Source: DATFJZ01 sp034660495 (lineage in GTDB: Bacteria > Desulfobacterota > Desulfobacteria > Desulfobacterales > Desulfobacteraceae). Taken from it: 12,270 nucleotides of DNA. The position numbers were made by a program, and so were the translations under genes. The notes beneath the pieces are model-generated. The model saw only the letters and a list, made by a program, of their open reading frames with translations. It did not search any database and was not told where the DNA came from. The DNA lies in contig JAYEJJ010000210.1 of assembly GCA_034660495.1 (NCBI GenBank), positions 1-12,270 on the forward strand, in the 5' to 3' direction. Positions 1 through 9,381 of this stretch are shown here, piece after piece; position 1 is the stretch's first letter; each line of letters starts with the position of its first letter.

Positions 1-132
1 AATATCAACAATTTGATTAAGTGCGTTGCGGATAATGGAGAAAAAGTTGGATTTTTATGACGAAAGGGTATTAATGTGTTATAAGGTGTGTTTTTATGTG
101 ACACATGCCAAATATTTCATTTAAAATTATAA
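1..132. other. AT-rich left edge, no supported gene
   Basis: Frame 1 is open from the window edge to a TGA at 58-60 and would encode a 19-residue tail (NINNLIKCVADNGEKVGFL). That is too short to assign, and it may be the end of a gene outside the window or part of the same decayed gene as 133-666. The nonamer AATATCAAC at 1-9 recurs at 196-204 in the same reading frame. A 16-codon ATG frame at 74-124 has no support. Confidence 0.3.
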
Positions 133-666
133 GTAGTTGATATTGTTGAAGATCAAAAAAGTACCATGATTATGGTGGGTCTTTATAAATTGAATAATAT
201 CAACGACTTACAAAAAGCTTGATCATCGAGTATTAGAAATATTGGTATTGGCGCAAATGAAGCGGGAGAAATCAATGTTAGTTTTCGCTTGGGCAACATC
301 TCTCTTGAGCCAGAAGAAATTGCTGGCCTGCTTTTTACTTTCCCTCAAGTTATTTTCCATGACGCAAAAATTGAATACGATGACGACCCATTGGCTGAAC
401 GTCTTATGAAACTTGGTGCCAAAAAACGACAAATATCTTTTGAAGATCTCAAAAAGTCTTTAATTGAAAATGTCGAAACAGAAATAGCGAAAGAAAAAGA
501 TGATTTCACAAAAAAAGCATTGAGTGAGATCAAAGCATTCCTTGAAGATCCCAGGGAATTTTCTATTTCGGCATCACCAGAAAAACCATACCCATTCGGT
601 AGAATCATGCGTACGGATGCCCCTAAAGATGTTATTAAGTTGCTTAATATACAAATAAAATCTTAG
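133..666 (+). pseudogene. Remnant of an unnamed envelope-type protein (C-terminal part)
   Basis: The frame is open from 223 to the TAG at 664-666. It continues upstream past a single in-frame TGA (220-222) back to a TAA at 130-132. The segment before the TGA reads coherently with what follows (NNINDLQKA, stop, SSSIRNIGIG), so the TGA looks like a lesion inside an older gene. The C-terminal 150 residues have a recognisable layout: a short beta segment with FRLGN, an IEYDDDPLAERL motif, a charged helix, AFLEDP, then a PEKPYPFGRIM stretch and a final LLNIQI strand. From memory this matches the C-terminal end of large unnamed periplasmic or envelope proteins of proteobacteria; I cannot give the family name. 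The N-terminal bulk is missing. A TTG at 289 or an ATT at 232 could start a short product, but neither has a convincing ribosome site. The stretch is clearly more AT-rich than the efflux genes, which suggests decay or foreign origin. Confidence 0.5.
496..497. other. Low-complexity A run within the left remnant
   Basis: A short A-rich stretch lies in the coding frame of the 133-666 remnant. It is listed only to note that no regulatory site was identified there. Confidence 0.05.
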
Positions 667-800
667 AAATATAGCCCAACCCCAACGAACAATCTGCTTG
701 AGCAATGTTGCTGGTTTGGCATTATTGCGCAGCGATCTGGAGCAGTGGAGGGTTCTTTCTATTTGGTTGGGCAAGCCTGGGTGAAATCTTTTTTTGGGTT
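667..800. other. Intergenic spacer between convergent remnants
   Basis: About 130 bp separate the plus-strand remnant from the 3' end of the kinase pseudogene. No intrinsic terminator with a T-tract is visible on either strand. The octamer GCCCAACC (674-681) has a perfect inverted copy GGTTGGGC (765-772) with about 83 bp between them. A minus-strand open frame crosses it (66 codons, 574-774) but overlaps the remnant and resembles nothing I recognise. It may be scar DNA from an old mobile element, but nothing decisive is visible. Confidence 0.35.
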
Positions 801-3442
801 TCAGGCGGCAGTTCTGCTGTTTGATATTCTGGGAAAATACAGATCAAAGCGTGTTCCTTTGCCGGGCTCACTAAAGACTTTTATATACCCTTTGTGCTCT
901 TGAACAATTCCATGAACCACGGCCAGTCCAAGGCCTGTCCCTTCACCAGAGGATTTGGTTGTAAAATAGGGGTCAAAGATGCGCGAAAGCAGTTTTGGGG
1001 CTATGCCCGTACCGGTATCCTGAATCTTGAGATATACAAAGGGACCCTGGTTTAATTCAATCCCAGGCAGTCTTTCTATTTCAGAGATGTCAATGTCCTT
1101 GAGAAGGATGGACAGGGTGCCGCCGGATTTTTTCATGGCATACACCGCGTTTTTACATAGATTCATCACAATCTGGTGGATCTGGCTGGGATCAGCCGCC
1201 ATAAATGAATCCGTGGCAATATTTTTGTCTATGGTAATATTGGCGGGGACTGAGGCTTCAAGGAATTTTACAGCTTCTTTTACAATAAGACCGGGCTGTA
1301 TAGGAATTTTTTGGGACCCCTTTTTTCTGCTGAAGGTTAGAATCTGCTGAATCAAATCAGCGGCTCTTTTAGCCCCGGTATCTATCTGGTCCAAATATTT
1401 TCCGGCTTTGTCCGGGGTTTTAATGTGTTTTGCCGCCAGGCTCAGATAGGCAAATATCCCCGATAAAATATTGTTGAAATCATGGGCAATGCCGCTGGCC
1501 AGTGTGCCGATGGCCTCCATTTTCTGGGACTGCCTTAATTACTCTTCCAGCCGGGTGATTTCTGTGATGTCTCTTTTTACGGCAGCAAAGGCGAAAATCT
1601 CTTGTTTGGCATCCAGTATGGGGGTAATGCCCATATAATAGAGGGTCAGTTCCCCGTTTTTGTTTTTGTTGGTAATTTTGCCCTTCCAGGTTTTTTTGCC
1701 AAGAATCCGGGCCCACATGTCCCTGTAAAACGCTGAATCATGCGTTTCACTTTTAAACACAGACGGGGTTTTACCGATAAGCTCTGTGTCAGTATACCCG
1801 GTTTTTTGTTTAAGGGAGGAATTAACGTATTGTATGATCCCTTTGGGATCTGTGATTAAAACCTCTTCATCAATCTGGTTGATCACCGTGGCAAATTTCA
1901 GCAGCTGATCCTCATATGCTTTTTTGTCTGAAATGTCCCGTATGGCAAATACAGCGCCTTTTGATTTTCCCTGGTCATCGTAAAGCAGTCGGACAGCAGA
2001 TTCCGCCCAGATAAAATGGCCTTTTGCGTGCTGCCGGCGGTACCGGATCAGAAGGGCGGTGTCCTTGTTTTTTCTGGCATGGAGTATGGTTTTTGTTAAT
2101 TGTTCTATATCGTCCATATGGACGCATTCAATAACGGTTTTCCCGATTAATTCTCCAGGAGGATACCCGAAAATTTTTTCCATGGAGGGGCTGGCATAGA
2201 TGATTTTATAATTTTCATCCGTATGGGTAATGACATCCACCATGTTGCCGGTAATCAACCGCAGCTGTTTTTCACTGGCAACGATTTGTTTTCTGGCTTT
2301 TTGGCATGGATAAAGGCTGTTGTAACGGCTGCCAGGGAGGTGAGAAGCAGGATAAAGGCCGATGCGGTGCTCCATATAAGCCGTTTGTATGTGTGATAGA
2401 AGGATGAAGGCTGGCAGAGGATTTTTTTTTCTGCTGGGAGCTGGTTGATATCGATATTGAACTCGGAGAGCTTTCTATAATCAAAATAGAGCTGATCAGG
2501 GGTGTCCATCATCACTGGAATATCTTCAACAGGGGTTCCTGAAATGATGCGGACTGCTTTTTCAGCAGCGGCTTTGCCCTGCTGAAAGCCAGAGATCAGA
2601 TATCCTCCGATGATGCCGTGACCCAGTTGAAAGGTCCAGGTGCCGTAAACAGGGACGATGGATGCTGAGGTAATGATTTCAACCCCCGTGTCAAAGGGAA
2701 TAAAAACCCCCTGTCTGTCCCGGAAAAAAATAGTCATGATCACAACGGTGCCGGGCTCAAGCCGTGAGAGGTTTTCCATAAGCCCGGCTCTGGAAATGTC
2801 ATATATCAGTTCTGTTTTTATGTTCCGGACATCCTTGTCCTTTTGTATTTGTCTGACTTGTTTTTGAATACTTTTTCCCGTAGGTGTGTTGTCTGTGATA
2901 ATGAGAATTCTGCGGCATTCAGGGTGAATATCTCTGATAAGAGATATGTTTTTAGAAATCTGGGCCATCTCATTAATGCCTGTTACCCGGGTCATCCCAG
3001 CCAGGTCTTTTTCGTTTACATTATTGACCCCGCAGAAAATCAGAGTGCTGTTTTTAAAAATCTGACGGCCTCGTTGTTTAAAGAAATTAAATGCATTGTT
3101 GTCTGAGGTAATAACGGCATCGTAATTGATGGCGGCGTGCTTCAGGGAAAATATTTCAGTCAGAAGATCTTCATGGTGCCGGCCTGAATGCCGTTTGGTA
3201 TCCATATAATCCACATGGGATGCAATATTGTTTTCTGCCAGCACCATTTCAACTCCCCGTGTGATTTCATCGGTCCACAAAAATCCTTTGTGGTAGGAGT
3301 TGAGCAGGAGTATTTTCTTTTCAGGAAGGGTGGTGTCAGCGCAGTCAGCTGTCAGTCCAAAGGCAAGGAGATATATCACTGCTATAACAGGACCAACCTG
3401 TTTCAGAGATAGAGCGCTTTTGATTTTTTGGTAAAATATCAT
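801..3442 (-). pseudogene. Membrane sensor histidine kinase (ABC_sub_bind-PAS-PAS-HisKA-HATPase), broken by frameshift and nonsense
   Basis: Reconstructed, this is one protein of about 880 residues. Residues 1-35 are a signal peptide. Residues 43-330 are a periplasmic ABC_sub_bind-type sensor (LLLNSYHKGFLWTDEI, PVYGTWTF, GGYLISGFQQGK). A membrane helix follows at 355-375. Then come two PAS domains (ITGNMVDVITHTDENYKIIY, then EEVLITDPKGIIQYVN), a HisKA box with the phospho-acceptor His in SGIAHDFNN, and a HATPase with N box (NLCKNAVYA), G1 (DTGTGIAP), F box and G2 (GEGTGLGL). There is no receiver domain. Lesion 1 is in the A5 run at 2298-2302: the frame leaves FIHAKK for a junk tail, while the -1 frame continues as KARKQIVASEKQL. 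Lesion 2 is a TAA at 1539-1541, in frame between ITRLEE and LRQSQKMEAIG, where the family normally has Gln. The start at 3442 has a poor ribosome site but places the signal peptide correctly. Two independent lesions make a working full-length kinase unlikely, although the sequence between lesions is otherwise well preserved, so the damage is recent or one lesion is an error. Confidence 0.85.
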
Positions 3443-3501
3443 AAGATGCCATATGTCAAATTGTTTGCAAATCCTTAGGCTAAAAAGGTGTTCTGCTGCA
3501 G

Positions 3502-3530
3502 TTTATTTCATAAGGTGTTTTTCTTGTAAA
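3502..3530 (-). promoter_or_regulatory. Candidate sigma70-like promoter for the sensor kinase
   Basis: Read on the minus strand, TTTACA (3525-3530) and AATAAA (3502-3507) are separated by 17 bp, with 5/6 and 4/6 matches to the sigma70 boxes. They lie about 60 bp upstream of the kinase ATG, in the 130-bp gap after the RND gene. The gap is AT-rich, so chance matches are expected. The gap also contains a 7-bp inverted repeat, AGGGTTT/AAACCCT (around 3544-3583), with a loop of about 25 bases at the RND stop. It lacks a T-tract and is not called as a terminator. Confidence 0.25.
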
Positions 3531-3573
3531 GTTTTAATTCAATAGGGTTTGACCAGCCCCCCCTTGTTTTCGT

Positions 3574-6500
3574 TTAAACCCTCAATGCGTATTGTTTATT
3601 GTAAGCCCCGTAATAGGCAACCGGGATCACGATTAAGGTGAACAAAGTTGAGGCCATAAGTCCGAAAATCAATGCCCATGCAAGACCTGAAAAAACAGGA
3701 TCAAAGGTAATGGGAAAGGCACCAATGGCTGTGGTCAAAGCCGTGAGAAGAATGGGTCTTATCCGTATGGCACCGCTTTGAAGAATGGCTTCTTTAAAGG
3801 GATTCCCCTGGCTGACTGCCTCCTGGATAAATTCAATCAGCACCAGGGCATTTCTGATCACGATTCCCCCAAGGGCAATCATGCCGATCATGCTGGTTGC
3901 CGTGAAGAAAACCGGGTTGGCAAATTCCCCCACAGGGGGACTGGTGATCAGATTCAAAAGAAGAAAGCCCGGCATGATGCCAAGCAGGGTCAGTGGAATG
4001 GCCAGCATAATGAGAACAGGCATGAGAAAGGAGCCTGACTGGAGGACCAGCAGAATATATATGCCGACCATGGCAGCGGCAAAGGCGATCCCCATATCCC
4101 TGAAAACCCGTATGGTGATTTTCCATTCCCCCTCTCCGGACCAGTTAACCTCTGCGCCGGACGGCAGGGGGGCATGTTTCAGTTTCCCCTGCATGTCAAT
4201 CACAGCCTCGGCAGGCGCTCTGCCTGCTGTGTCGGCAAGGACATATACCACCCGCTCCAGATTTTTATGAAATATCGGCTGGGATGCATTTGTTTTTTTT
4301 ATGGTGACAAGTTCAGATAAGGGGATCATTCTGCCGGATTTTTCCTTGACAGGAATTGAGGTGAGATCAACCATGGAAGATCGGATGGTATCCGTTGTGG
4401 TTAGCCTTATTTTCAGGGCCTGTCTTTCATTGTCTGTATGCAGGGTTGCCGGGATCAGTCCTGTGAGTGCGCCGTAAAGGGCTCTGGTGATGGTGCGCGT
4501 GGTGATGCCGTGTATGGCTGCCTTTTCCCGGTCAATGAAAAACCGGGTCTGTTTGTGGGGCGATTCTGCCATGGTGTCAATGTCCACCACAAAGGGTTCC
4601 TGGGCCATTAATTGTTCAAGTGTGTCAGAGGCATGGATAAGTTCTGAGTACGCCATGTCGCTTGTGCCGTATATCTCACCGACTATGGTGGACAGCACCG
4701 GAGGACCGGGGGGCACTTCCACCAGTTTGATTCTGGCCTGGTGTTTTTGTGCTATTTTTTCAAGCTGTGTTCTGATTCTGAGCAGAATGGCATGGCTCTG
4801 CTGCTTTCTTTCTTTTTTCGGCAGCAGGTTTACCCTTATATCAGCAAGGTTGCCTGCCTTTCTTAAAAAATAATGCCTTACCATACCATTGAAATCCATG
4901 GGCGAGGCATCGCCCGTGTAGGAGATCATATTGACCACTTCAGGTACGTCCCTGAGGAAGGTTTCAAATTCTGTCACAACCGCTGCTGTCCTTTCAAGGC
5001 TTGTTCCTTCAATCATGTCAATGACTATCTGAAATTCATTTTTATTGTCAAAGGGGAGCAGCTTTAAGGGAACCAGACGGAAAAGGGCCAGGCTGCAGGA
5101 AATCACAAGAAGAATGACAATTGCAGCAAACATGAGAAACCGTTTAAATTTTGATGTTAAAAAAGGGGTTACAATGCCCCTGTACACCCGGTGTAAAAGG
5201 GGCTCTTTTTTTCTGCCTGAAGGTGAGGTTTCCATATCATCTGCTGATTCTGCTGCAGCCTTTACAGGGGATGTTTTCAACAGGAAATGGGAGAGCCAGG
5301 GCACGATGGTCAGGGCACAGAGGGTTGAAAAAATAACGGTAAGGGGCACATTTACTGCCATGGGAGCCATATATGGCCCCATCATACCGGTGATAAAGAA
5401 CAGCGGGGTAAAACAGATGATAATGGCCAGGGTGGACATGAGAACCGGGGGCAGTACCTCATTAACGGCGGTAAGGGTGGCGTTAAAGGGATCTAAAAGC
5501 CCTTTCTTGATATGACGCTGAATATTTTCCACATTGGTGATGGGGTCGTCCACCACAAGTCCCAGGGAGAGAATAAGGGCAAACAGGGTGACCCGGTTGA
5601 TGGTGTATCCAAACAGATAATTGACAAAAAGGGCCAGGGAGAAGCTCACCGGAACAGCCACGGCAACAATCAGCGCTTCCCGCCATCCCAGGGTAAAGGC
5701 CAGAAGCACCACTACAGAAAAAATGGCAAACCCCAGGGATTCAATCAGCCCACTGACTTTTTCCTGGGCTGTTTGTCCGTAATTTCTGGTGACTTCAGCA
5801 TACATGCCGTTTGGAACTATATCCTGTTCCAGACGGTTGAATTCCAGGATGACCTTTCTGGCCACATCAACGGCATTGGTGCCTCTTTTTTTGGATACAG
5901 CAAGGGTAACGGCAGCAAACTTTCTGTCCGGGTCCAGTCCCGGGGTTTTTTCTGCCCAGGCCTTGGAATATTGAAAATGGGTGTAGGTATCTGCCTGGGC
6001 CGGCCCGTCTTTTATTTCTGCGATGTCCCTGAGGTAAACCGGCCTCTGACCGGAAGTTCCCACCACAAGGGCTGAAATATCGGAAACAGATTTTAGAAAG
6101 GAGCTGGTGGTGACGGAAAATTCCTGATCGTTTCTCGGATATGTCCCGGCCGTCACAGAGGCATCAGCGCCTTTGAGCACCTGTTCCACTTCAGCCATGG
6201 ACACATTGAACCCGTCCATTTTCCCGGGCAGCAGATTGATCCGTATTTCCATGGGCCGGCCCCCGTAAATGGCGGTCCGTGAAATATTCTTGACCTGGGA
6301 GAGCCGTGAAAGCACCTCCTGCCCTGTTCTGTAAAGCTCATGGTCACTGTACTGATCTGAAAAAAGAGTGATGTTAACAATGGACACATCATCAATTTCA
6401 ACGGGTTTGACGACCCAGTTTTGGATGATGGGGGATACATCATCGGCATTCATGGAAATTTTGTTGTATAATTTAACAAGGGATTTCTCACGGTCTTCCC

Positions 6501-6846
6501 CTACATAAAAACGGACAGTCACCATTGCCGTATTTTCAGAAGAGGTGGAGTAAACATATTCAACGCCGTCTATCTGCCATAAAAGGTTTTCAAGGGGACA
6601 GGCCACAAGTTTTTCAATTTCTTCAGGGCTTGCGCCGGGCGCACTGACAAATACGTCTGCCATGGGCACAACGATCTGGGGCTCCTCCTCCCGTGGGGTC
6701 ACCATAAGGGATGCCGCACCCAGGCACAGGGAGATGGCAACGAGCATAAGGGCCAGTCTGGCATTGAGGAATTTTTCAACAATTTTTGATATCATCCCCA
6801 TTTCCTGAACATCACCGGGGTGTTTGTTTTTTTCAGTGTCACTCAT
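3574..6846 (-). CDS. RND-family efflux permease (AcrB/HAE-like)
   Basis: This is the inner-membrane proton-driven pump of a tripartite efflux system, 1090 residues long, which is normal for the family. The duplicated RND layout is present. TM1 is at about 30-50, a porter domain follows up to about 365, and TM2-TM6 lie at about 370-520. A cytoplasmic linker with a polar stretch (525-550) leads to TM7 (570-590), a second porter domain, and TM8-TM12 (915-1080). TM4 carries the proton-relay pair Asp433-Asp434 in GLVVDDPITNVEN. TM10 has Arg998-Asn999 (GGIVIRNALVLIEF) where AcrB has the relay Lys940. The motif VPPGPPVLST is typical of one subgroup of these pumps. These features favour an organic-substrate (HAE-type) pump over a metal pump, but the substrate cannot be read from the sequence. 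The start overlaps the fusion-protein stop in an ATGA, with AGGGGA six bases upstream (6853-6858), so the two are translationally coupled. No lesions are seen. Confidence 0.95.
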   Translation of the reverse strand: MSDTEKNKHPGDVQEMGMISKIVEKFLNARLALMLVAISLCLGAASLMVTPREEEPQIVVPMADVFVSAPGASPEEIEKLVACPLENLLWQIDGVEYVYSTSSENTAMVTVRFYVGEDREKSLVKLYNKISMNADDVSPIIQNWVVKPVEIDDVSIVNITLFSDQYSDHELYRTGQEVLSRLSQVKNISRTAIYGGRPMEIRINLLPGKMDGFNVSMAEVEQVLKGADASVTAGTYPRNDQEFSVTTSSFLKSVSDISALVVGTSGQRPVYLRDIAEIKDGPAQADTYTHFQYSKAWAEKTPGLDPDRKFAAVTLAVSKKRGTNAVDVARKVILEFNRLEQDIVPNGMYAEVTRNYGQTAQEKVSGLIESLGFAIFSVVVLLAFTLGWREALIVAVAVPVSFSLALFVNYLFGYTINRVTLFALILSLGLVVDDPITNVENIQRHIKKGLLDPFNATLTAVNEVLPPVLMSTLAIIICFTPLFFITGMMGPYMAPMAVNVPLTVIFSTLCALTIVPWLSHFLLKTSPVKAAAESADDMETSPSGRKKEPLLHRVYRGIVTPFLTSKFKRFLMFAAIVILLVISCSLALFRLVPLKLLPFDNKNEFQIVIDMIEGTSLERTAAVVTEFETFLRDVPEVVNMISYTGDASPMDFNGMVRHYFLRKAGNLADIRVNLLPKKERKQQSHAILLRIRTQLEKIAQKHQARIKLVEVPPGPPVLSTIVGEIYGTSDMAYSELIHASDTLEQLMAQEPFVVDIDTMAESPHKQTRFFIDREKAAIHGITTRTITRALYGALTGLIPATLHTDNERQALKIRLTTTDTIRSSMVDLTSIPVKEKSGRMIPLSELVTIKKTNASQPIFHKNLERVVYVLADTAGRAPAEAVIDMQGKLKHAPLPSGAEVNWSGEGEWKITIRVFRDMGIAFAAAMVGIYILLVLQSGSFLMPVLIMLAIPLTLLGIMPGFLLLNLITSPPVGEFANPVFFTATSMIGMIALGGIVIRNALVLIEFIQEAVSQGNPFKEAILQSGAIRIRPILLTALTTAIGAFPITFDPVFSGLAWALIFGLMASTLFTLIVIPVAYYGAYNKQYALRV

Positions 6847-8000
6847 TTTATATCCCCTGTACCGCTTTGATATGATATGGTCTCGCCCCCTTTGATACCG
6901 GAAAGAATTTCAACCTTGTCATCAATTGTCTTCCCTGTTTTCACGTATCTTTTATGAAACCCGTTCTCATCCGCTACCATGACAATTTCCAGTTGTCCGA
7001 TGCTTATCACTGCATTGACAGGTACCAGCACCACCTCTATATCTGCCATGGGAATCAGAAGTTTTCCATACATGCCCGGATAGAGCCCGGGCAGGCTGGG
7101 GATGGCCGCTTTGACGAGAAATGTGCGGGTCTGGGGGTCTGCATAGGGAATGATCTCTTCCACTTTTGCAGTACATGTTGTTGAAAGGCTTGTGATTTCT
7201 GCGGTAAGGGCCGCTCCTTTTTTGATCTGATTGATCATTCCTTCAGGGACATTGGCTTCTATTCTGAAACCGGTTTCAGTTCTGATGGTCAACAAGGGTT
7301 TGCCCGGCAGTGCAAGGTCTCCGGGTTCAATATTTTTAACAATGACCCGGCCGTTGAAGGGGGCCTCAATTTGTGTAAACCCTAGTCCGACCTCAGCTGT
7401 CTTTGCCGCCTGTCCGGCCTGCTGGATGTCTGCTTCTGCTCCTTTTAAGGCCTGTCCGGCCCTGGAAAGGCCGGCCCTGGCCTGGAGCCATGCAGATTCT
7501 GCGGCCTCAAGCTCCTGTTTGGTGGCGGCATTGGATTTATAATACCCCTTTATCCGGTTGTAATGCTGTTCTGCCTCCCTGAGGGCGGCCCTGGCCGAAT
7601 AAATGGTTTCCATGGTCTGTCGTTTGGCGGATTCGGCGCCTTTCATGGCCTGTTGTGCGCCGGCAAGCCTGGACTGGGCCTGTCTGTCGTCCAGGGTAAT
7701 CATAATGTCTCCAGTAAAAACATCATCGCCCGGTGACACATGCACTTTTTTGACCTGGGCGCTGATCTGGGATTCAATCCGTGTTTCCATTCTTGGTTTT
7801 ACAGTGCCCACAGCCTTGTACGTTTCTGTTATGATTGTATTGACAGCTTTGGCTGTCACCATTGTTCCAGGCCCTGTCCCGGATTGATCTGCTCCTGCCA
7901 TGGAGGGGATAAGAACAGAGAAAAATAAAAACATGAAAAGATCTGAAAGATAAGTTTTGAGTTCAGTGTGTTTTATCTTGGTTTTGTTGAAATTTATCAT
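6843..8000 (-). CDS. Efflux membrane fusion protein (periplasmic adaptor, HlyD/AcrA type)
   Basis: This 385-residue adaptor would bridge the RND permease to the outer-membrane channel. It begins with a basic stretch and a hydrophobic segment (19-35) ending SMAGADQ, which fits a signal peptide or anchor. No lipobox Cys is present, so it is probably not a lipoprotein. The first lipoyl half lies at about 75-105 (ESQISAQVKKVHVSPGDDV). A long Ala/Gln/Glu-rich hairpin coiled coil at about 106-205 follows. The second lipoyl half (TQIEAPFNGRVIVKNIEPGD) spans 208-235, and beta-barrel and membrane-proximal strands extend to the end, including PGLYPGMYGKLLIP. An AGGAG at 8010-8014, inside the end of the TolC-like gene, supports the start at 8000. 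The gap to that gene is 6 bp, and its stop overlaps the permease start by 4 bp. Intact. Confidence 0.93.
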   Translation of the reverse strand: MINFNKTKIKHTELKTYLSDLFMFLFFSVLIPSMAGADQSGTGPGTMVTAKAVNTIITETYKAVGTVKPRMETRIESQISAQVKKVHVSPGDDVFTGDIMITLDDRQAQSRLAGAQQAMKGAESAKRQTMETIYSARAALREAEQHYNRIKGYYKSNAATKQELEAAESAWLQARAGLSRAGQALKGAEADIQQAGQAAKTAEVGLGFTQIEAPFNGRVIVKNIEPGDLALPGKPLLTIRTETGFRIEANVPEGMINQIKKGAALTAEITSLSTTCTAKVEEIIPYADPQTRTFLVKAAIPSLPGLYPGMYGKLLIPMADIEVVLVPVNAVISIGQLEIVMVADENGFHKRYVKTGKTIDDKVEILSGIKGGETISYQSGTGDIK

Positions 8001-8006
8001 GGTGGT

Positions 8007-9380
8007 CTACTCCTGTTCCCAGATTGATGATAAAATGCCCAGGGCCCTTGCAATTTCTCCTTTTGCAATTTTTTTATCAAAACGGGCAGATGCCAGGTTG
8101 ATGTCAGCCTGGTTTCTGGCAAGTTCGGTTTCCAGGTATCGGGTGATGGGGACAGAGCCGCCCATGTACCTGATTTTTGCCAGCTCAAATGATTCTTCGG
8201 CTTGAGCGGTGGCTGTTTCAGCTGCCCTGTATCTTTTTTCTGCTTCAGTCAGATTAAGAAAGGCGGTTTTTACATCCCGCATGACAGCCAGCCGGGTTTT
8301 TTTCAACCCAGATAAGGCCCGTTTCAGTTGGTGGTGTGCTGCAGACCGTTTTGCCGCTGTGGAAAACCCTGTAAAAATATCCCATTTGGCCCGTATTCCT
8401 ATGGTATAGTTGGCATCGTCTGCATTGAATTCAGTGTTGTCCGTGTCCATATAGTATGTGGACTGAATATCCACACGGGGAAGATATTCTCCATAGGCCA
8501 TCTGAAACGCCATTTCAGCCTTTTTTATTTTTTCCCTGGCCAGTTGAAGTTCCGGCCTGTTCTCAAGGGCGGTCTCACTGCCAGTGGTATAATCTTTGGA
8601 AAAGCTCACCGGGCAGGTGCAGCCCTTTACCAGACGGATGGTTTCAACGGGTTCCCTGCCCATGAGGTTGGTCAGGGAGGCCAGGGTGGTGGCGTAGAGG
8701 TTTTCACTCTGCACCAGAATTTTTTCCGCTTCAGCAGTTCTGGCCATAAGGGAGAGAATATCAGATTTCAGCACGCCGCCCCCTTTGAATCTGACTTCCA
8801 TGATCCTGAGCTGTTCGTTTATGGTATCTTTGGATTCCCTTGCAATGGATACATAGTTTTCTGCCTTTAGCACGGAAAAGTACAGCTTGATGACGGAGAG
8901 GACAATCTGGTCTTTTGTGGAGGCCAGCATGGCTTTTTTTTCATCAATGTCAGTGGCGGCCATCTCCCTTGCCAGCGCGTCCTGTCCGCCGCGGTAGATG
9001 TTCCATCCCATGGTGATGCCGGTTTCAAGGTTGGAAAAACTGCCCGGGTCGTTAAAATCAACACTTTGGGGAAGGTCCCTTTGATCAATGGTTTTGAACA
9101 GATAGGCAGACGGGGCATCGCCTGCTGAAAATTCAGAGTAAACAGAGATTGCCGGCATGAAAAGTGCCCTGGTTCTTTCAAAATCAGCAGAGGCTTTTTT
9201 GACAAGATATGAGGCCATGGTAATGTCTGGATTTTCAGCCAGAGAAATTTGTATTGCCTCTTCAATGGCAAGGGGATTGTTAGGGTCCAGGGTCGCCTCG
9301 CCGGCCTGGACAGGCAGCCCCCCTTCCAGTGCTGATGCTGAAATAATGGTGCATATTACAAGAAAAATACAGGGTTTCAT
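8007..9380 (-). CDS. TolC-family outer-membrane efflux channel protein
   Basis: This 457-residue protein is the outer-membrane and periplasmic tunnel component of the pump. A signal peptide occupies residues 1 to about 26 (MKPCIFLVICTIISASALEG, with a likely cut after VQAGEA). Two outer-membrane-efflux (OEP) repeats follow. The first starts at LAIEEAIQISLAENPDI, with the usual FERTRALFMPAISV strand start. The second starts at the ENRPELQLAREKIKKAEMAF helix and contains GEYLPRVDIQSTYY. The closing helices (RYRAAETATAQAEESFELAKIRY) include GSVPITRYLETE, a common TolC-family pattern. GGAGG at 9387-9391, six bases before the ATG and inside the preceding gene, fixes the start. Only one base separates it from the upstream stop. 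One small oddity is a CxC (GCTCPVSF) in the linker between repeats, a possible extracytoplasmic disulfide or metal site. Confidence 0.93.
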   Translation of the reverse strand: MKPCIFLVICTIISASALEGGLPVQAGEATLDPNNPLAIEEAIQISLAENPDITMASYLVKKASADFERTRALFMPAISVYSEFSAGDAPSAYLFKTIDQRDLPQSVDFNDPGSFSNLETGITMGWNIYRGGQDALAREMAATDIDEKKAMLASTKDQIVLSVIKLYFSVLKAENYVSIARESKDTINEQLRIMEVRFKGGGVLKSDILSLMARTAEAEKILVQSENLYATTLASLTNLMGREPVETIRLVKGCTCPVSFSKDYTTGSETALENRPELQLAREKIKKAEMAFQMAYGEYLPRVDIQSTYYMDTDNTEFNADDANYTIGIRAKWDIFTGFSTAAKRSAAHHQLKRALSGLKKTRLAVMRDVKTAFLNLTEAEKRYRAAETATAQAEESFELAKIRYMGGSVPITRYLETELARNQADINLASARFDKKIAKGEIARALGILSSIWEQE

Positions 9381-9381
9381 T

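Noticed and set aside
220..260. Selenocysteine at the in-frame TGA
   Set aside because: No convincing bacterial SECIS hairpin is visible directly after the TGA, and the gene is also truncated upstream.
275..409. Short plus-strand ATG frame (44 codons) with a GGGAG-like ribosome site and a hydrophobic N-terminus
   Set aside because: It overlaps the better-supported remnant frame, and its composition is what a shifted reading of that frame would give.
496..497. Entry in the feature list for a low-complexity A run
   Set aside because: It carries no biological claim and should be ignored; it was kept at near-zero confidence.
674..772. Inverted octamers GCCCAACC/GGTTGGGC as ends of a miniature mobile element
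   Set aside because: The match does not extend beyond about 8 bp and no target-site duplication is seen.
3544..3583. Intrinsic terminator after the RND gene
   Set aside because: The stem is only about 7 bp with a loop of about 25 bases and no following T-tract on the minus strand.
3778..5515. Several plus-strand open frames of 60-190 codons opposite the RND gene
   Set aside because: They are antisense shadows of a strongly supported coding sequence, with no ribosome sites or recognisable domains.
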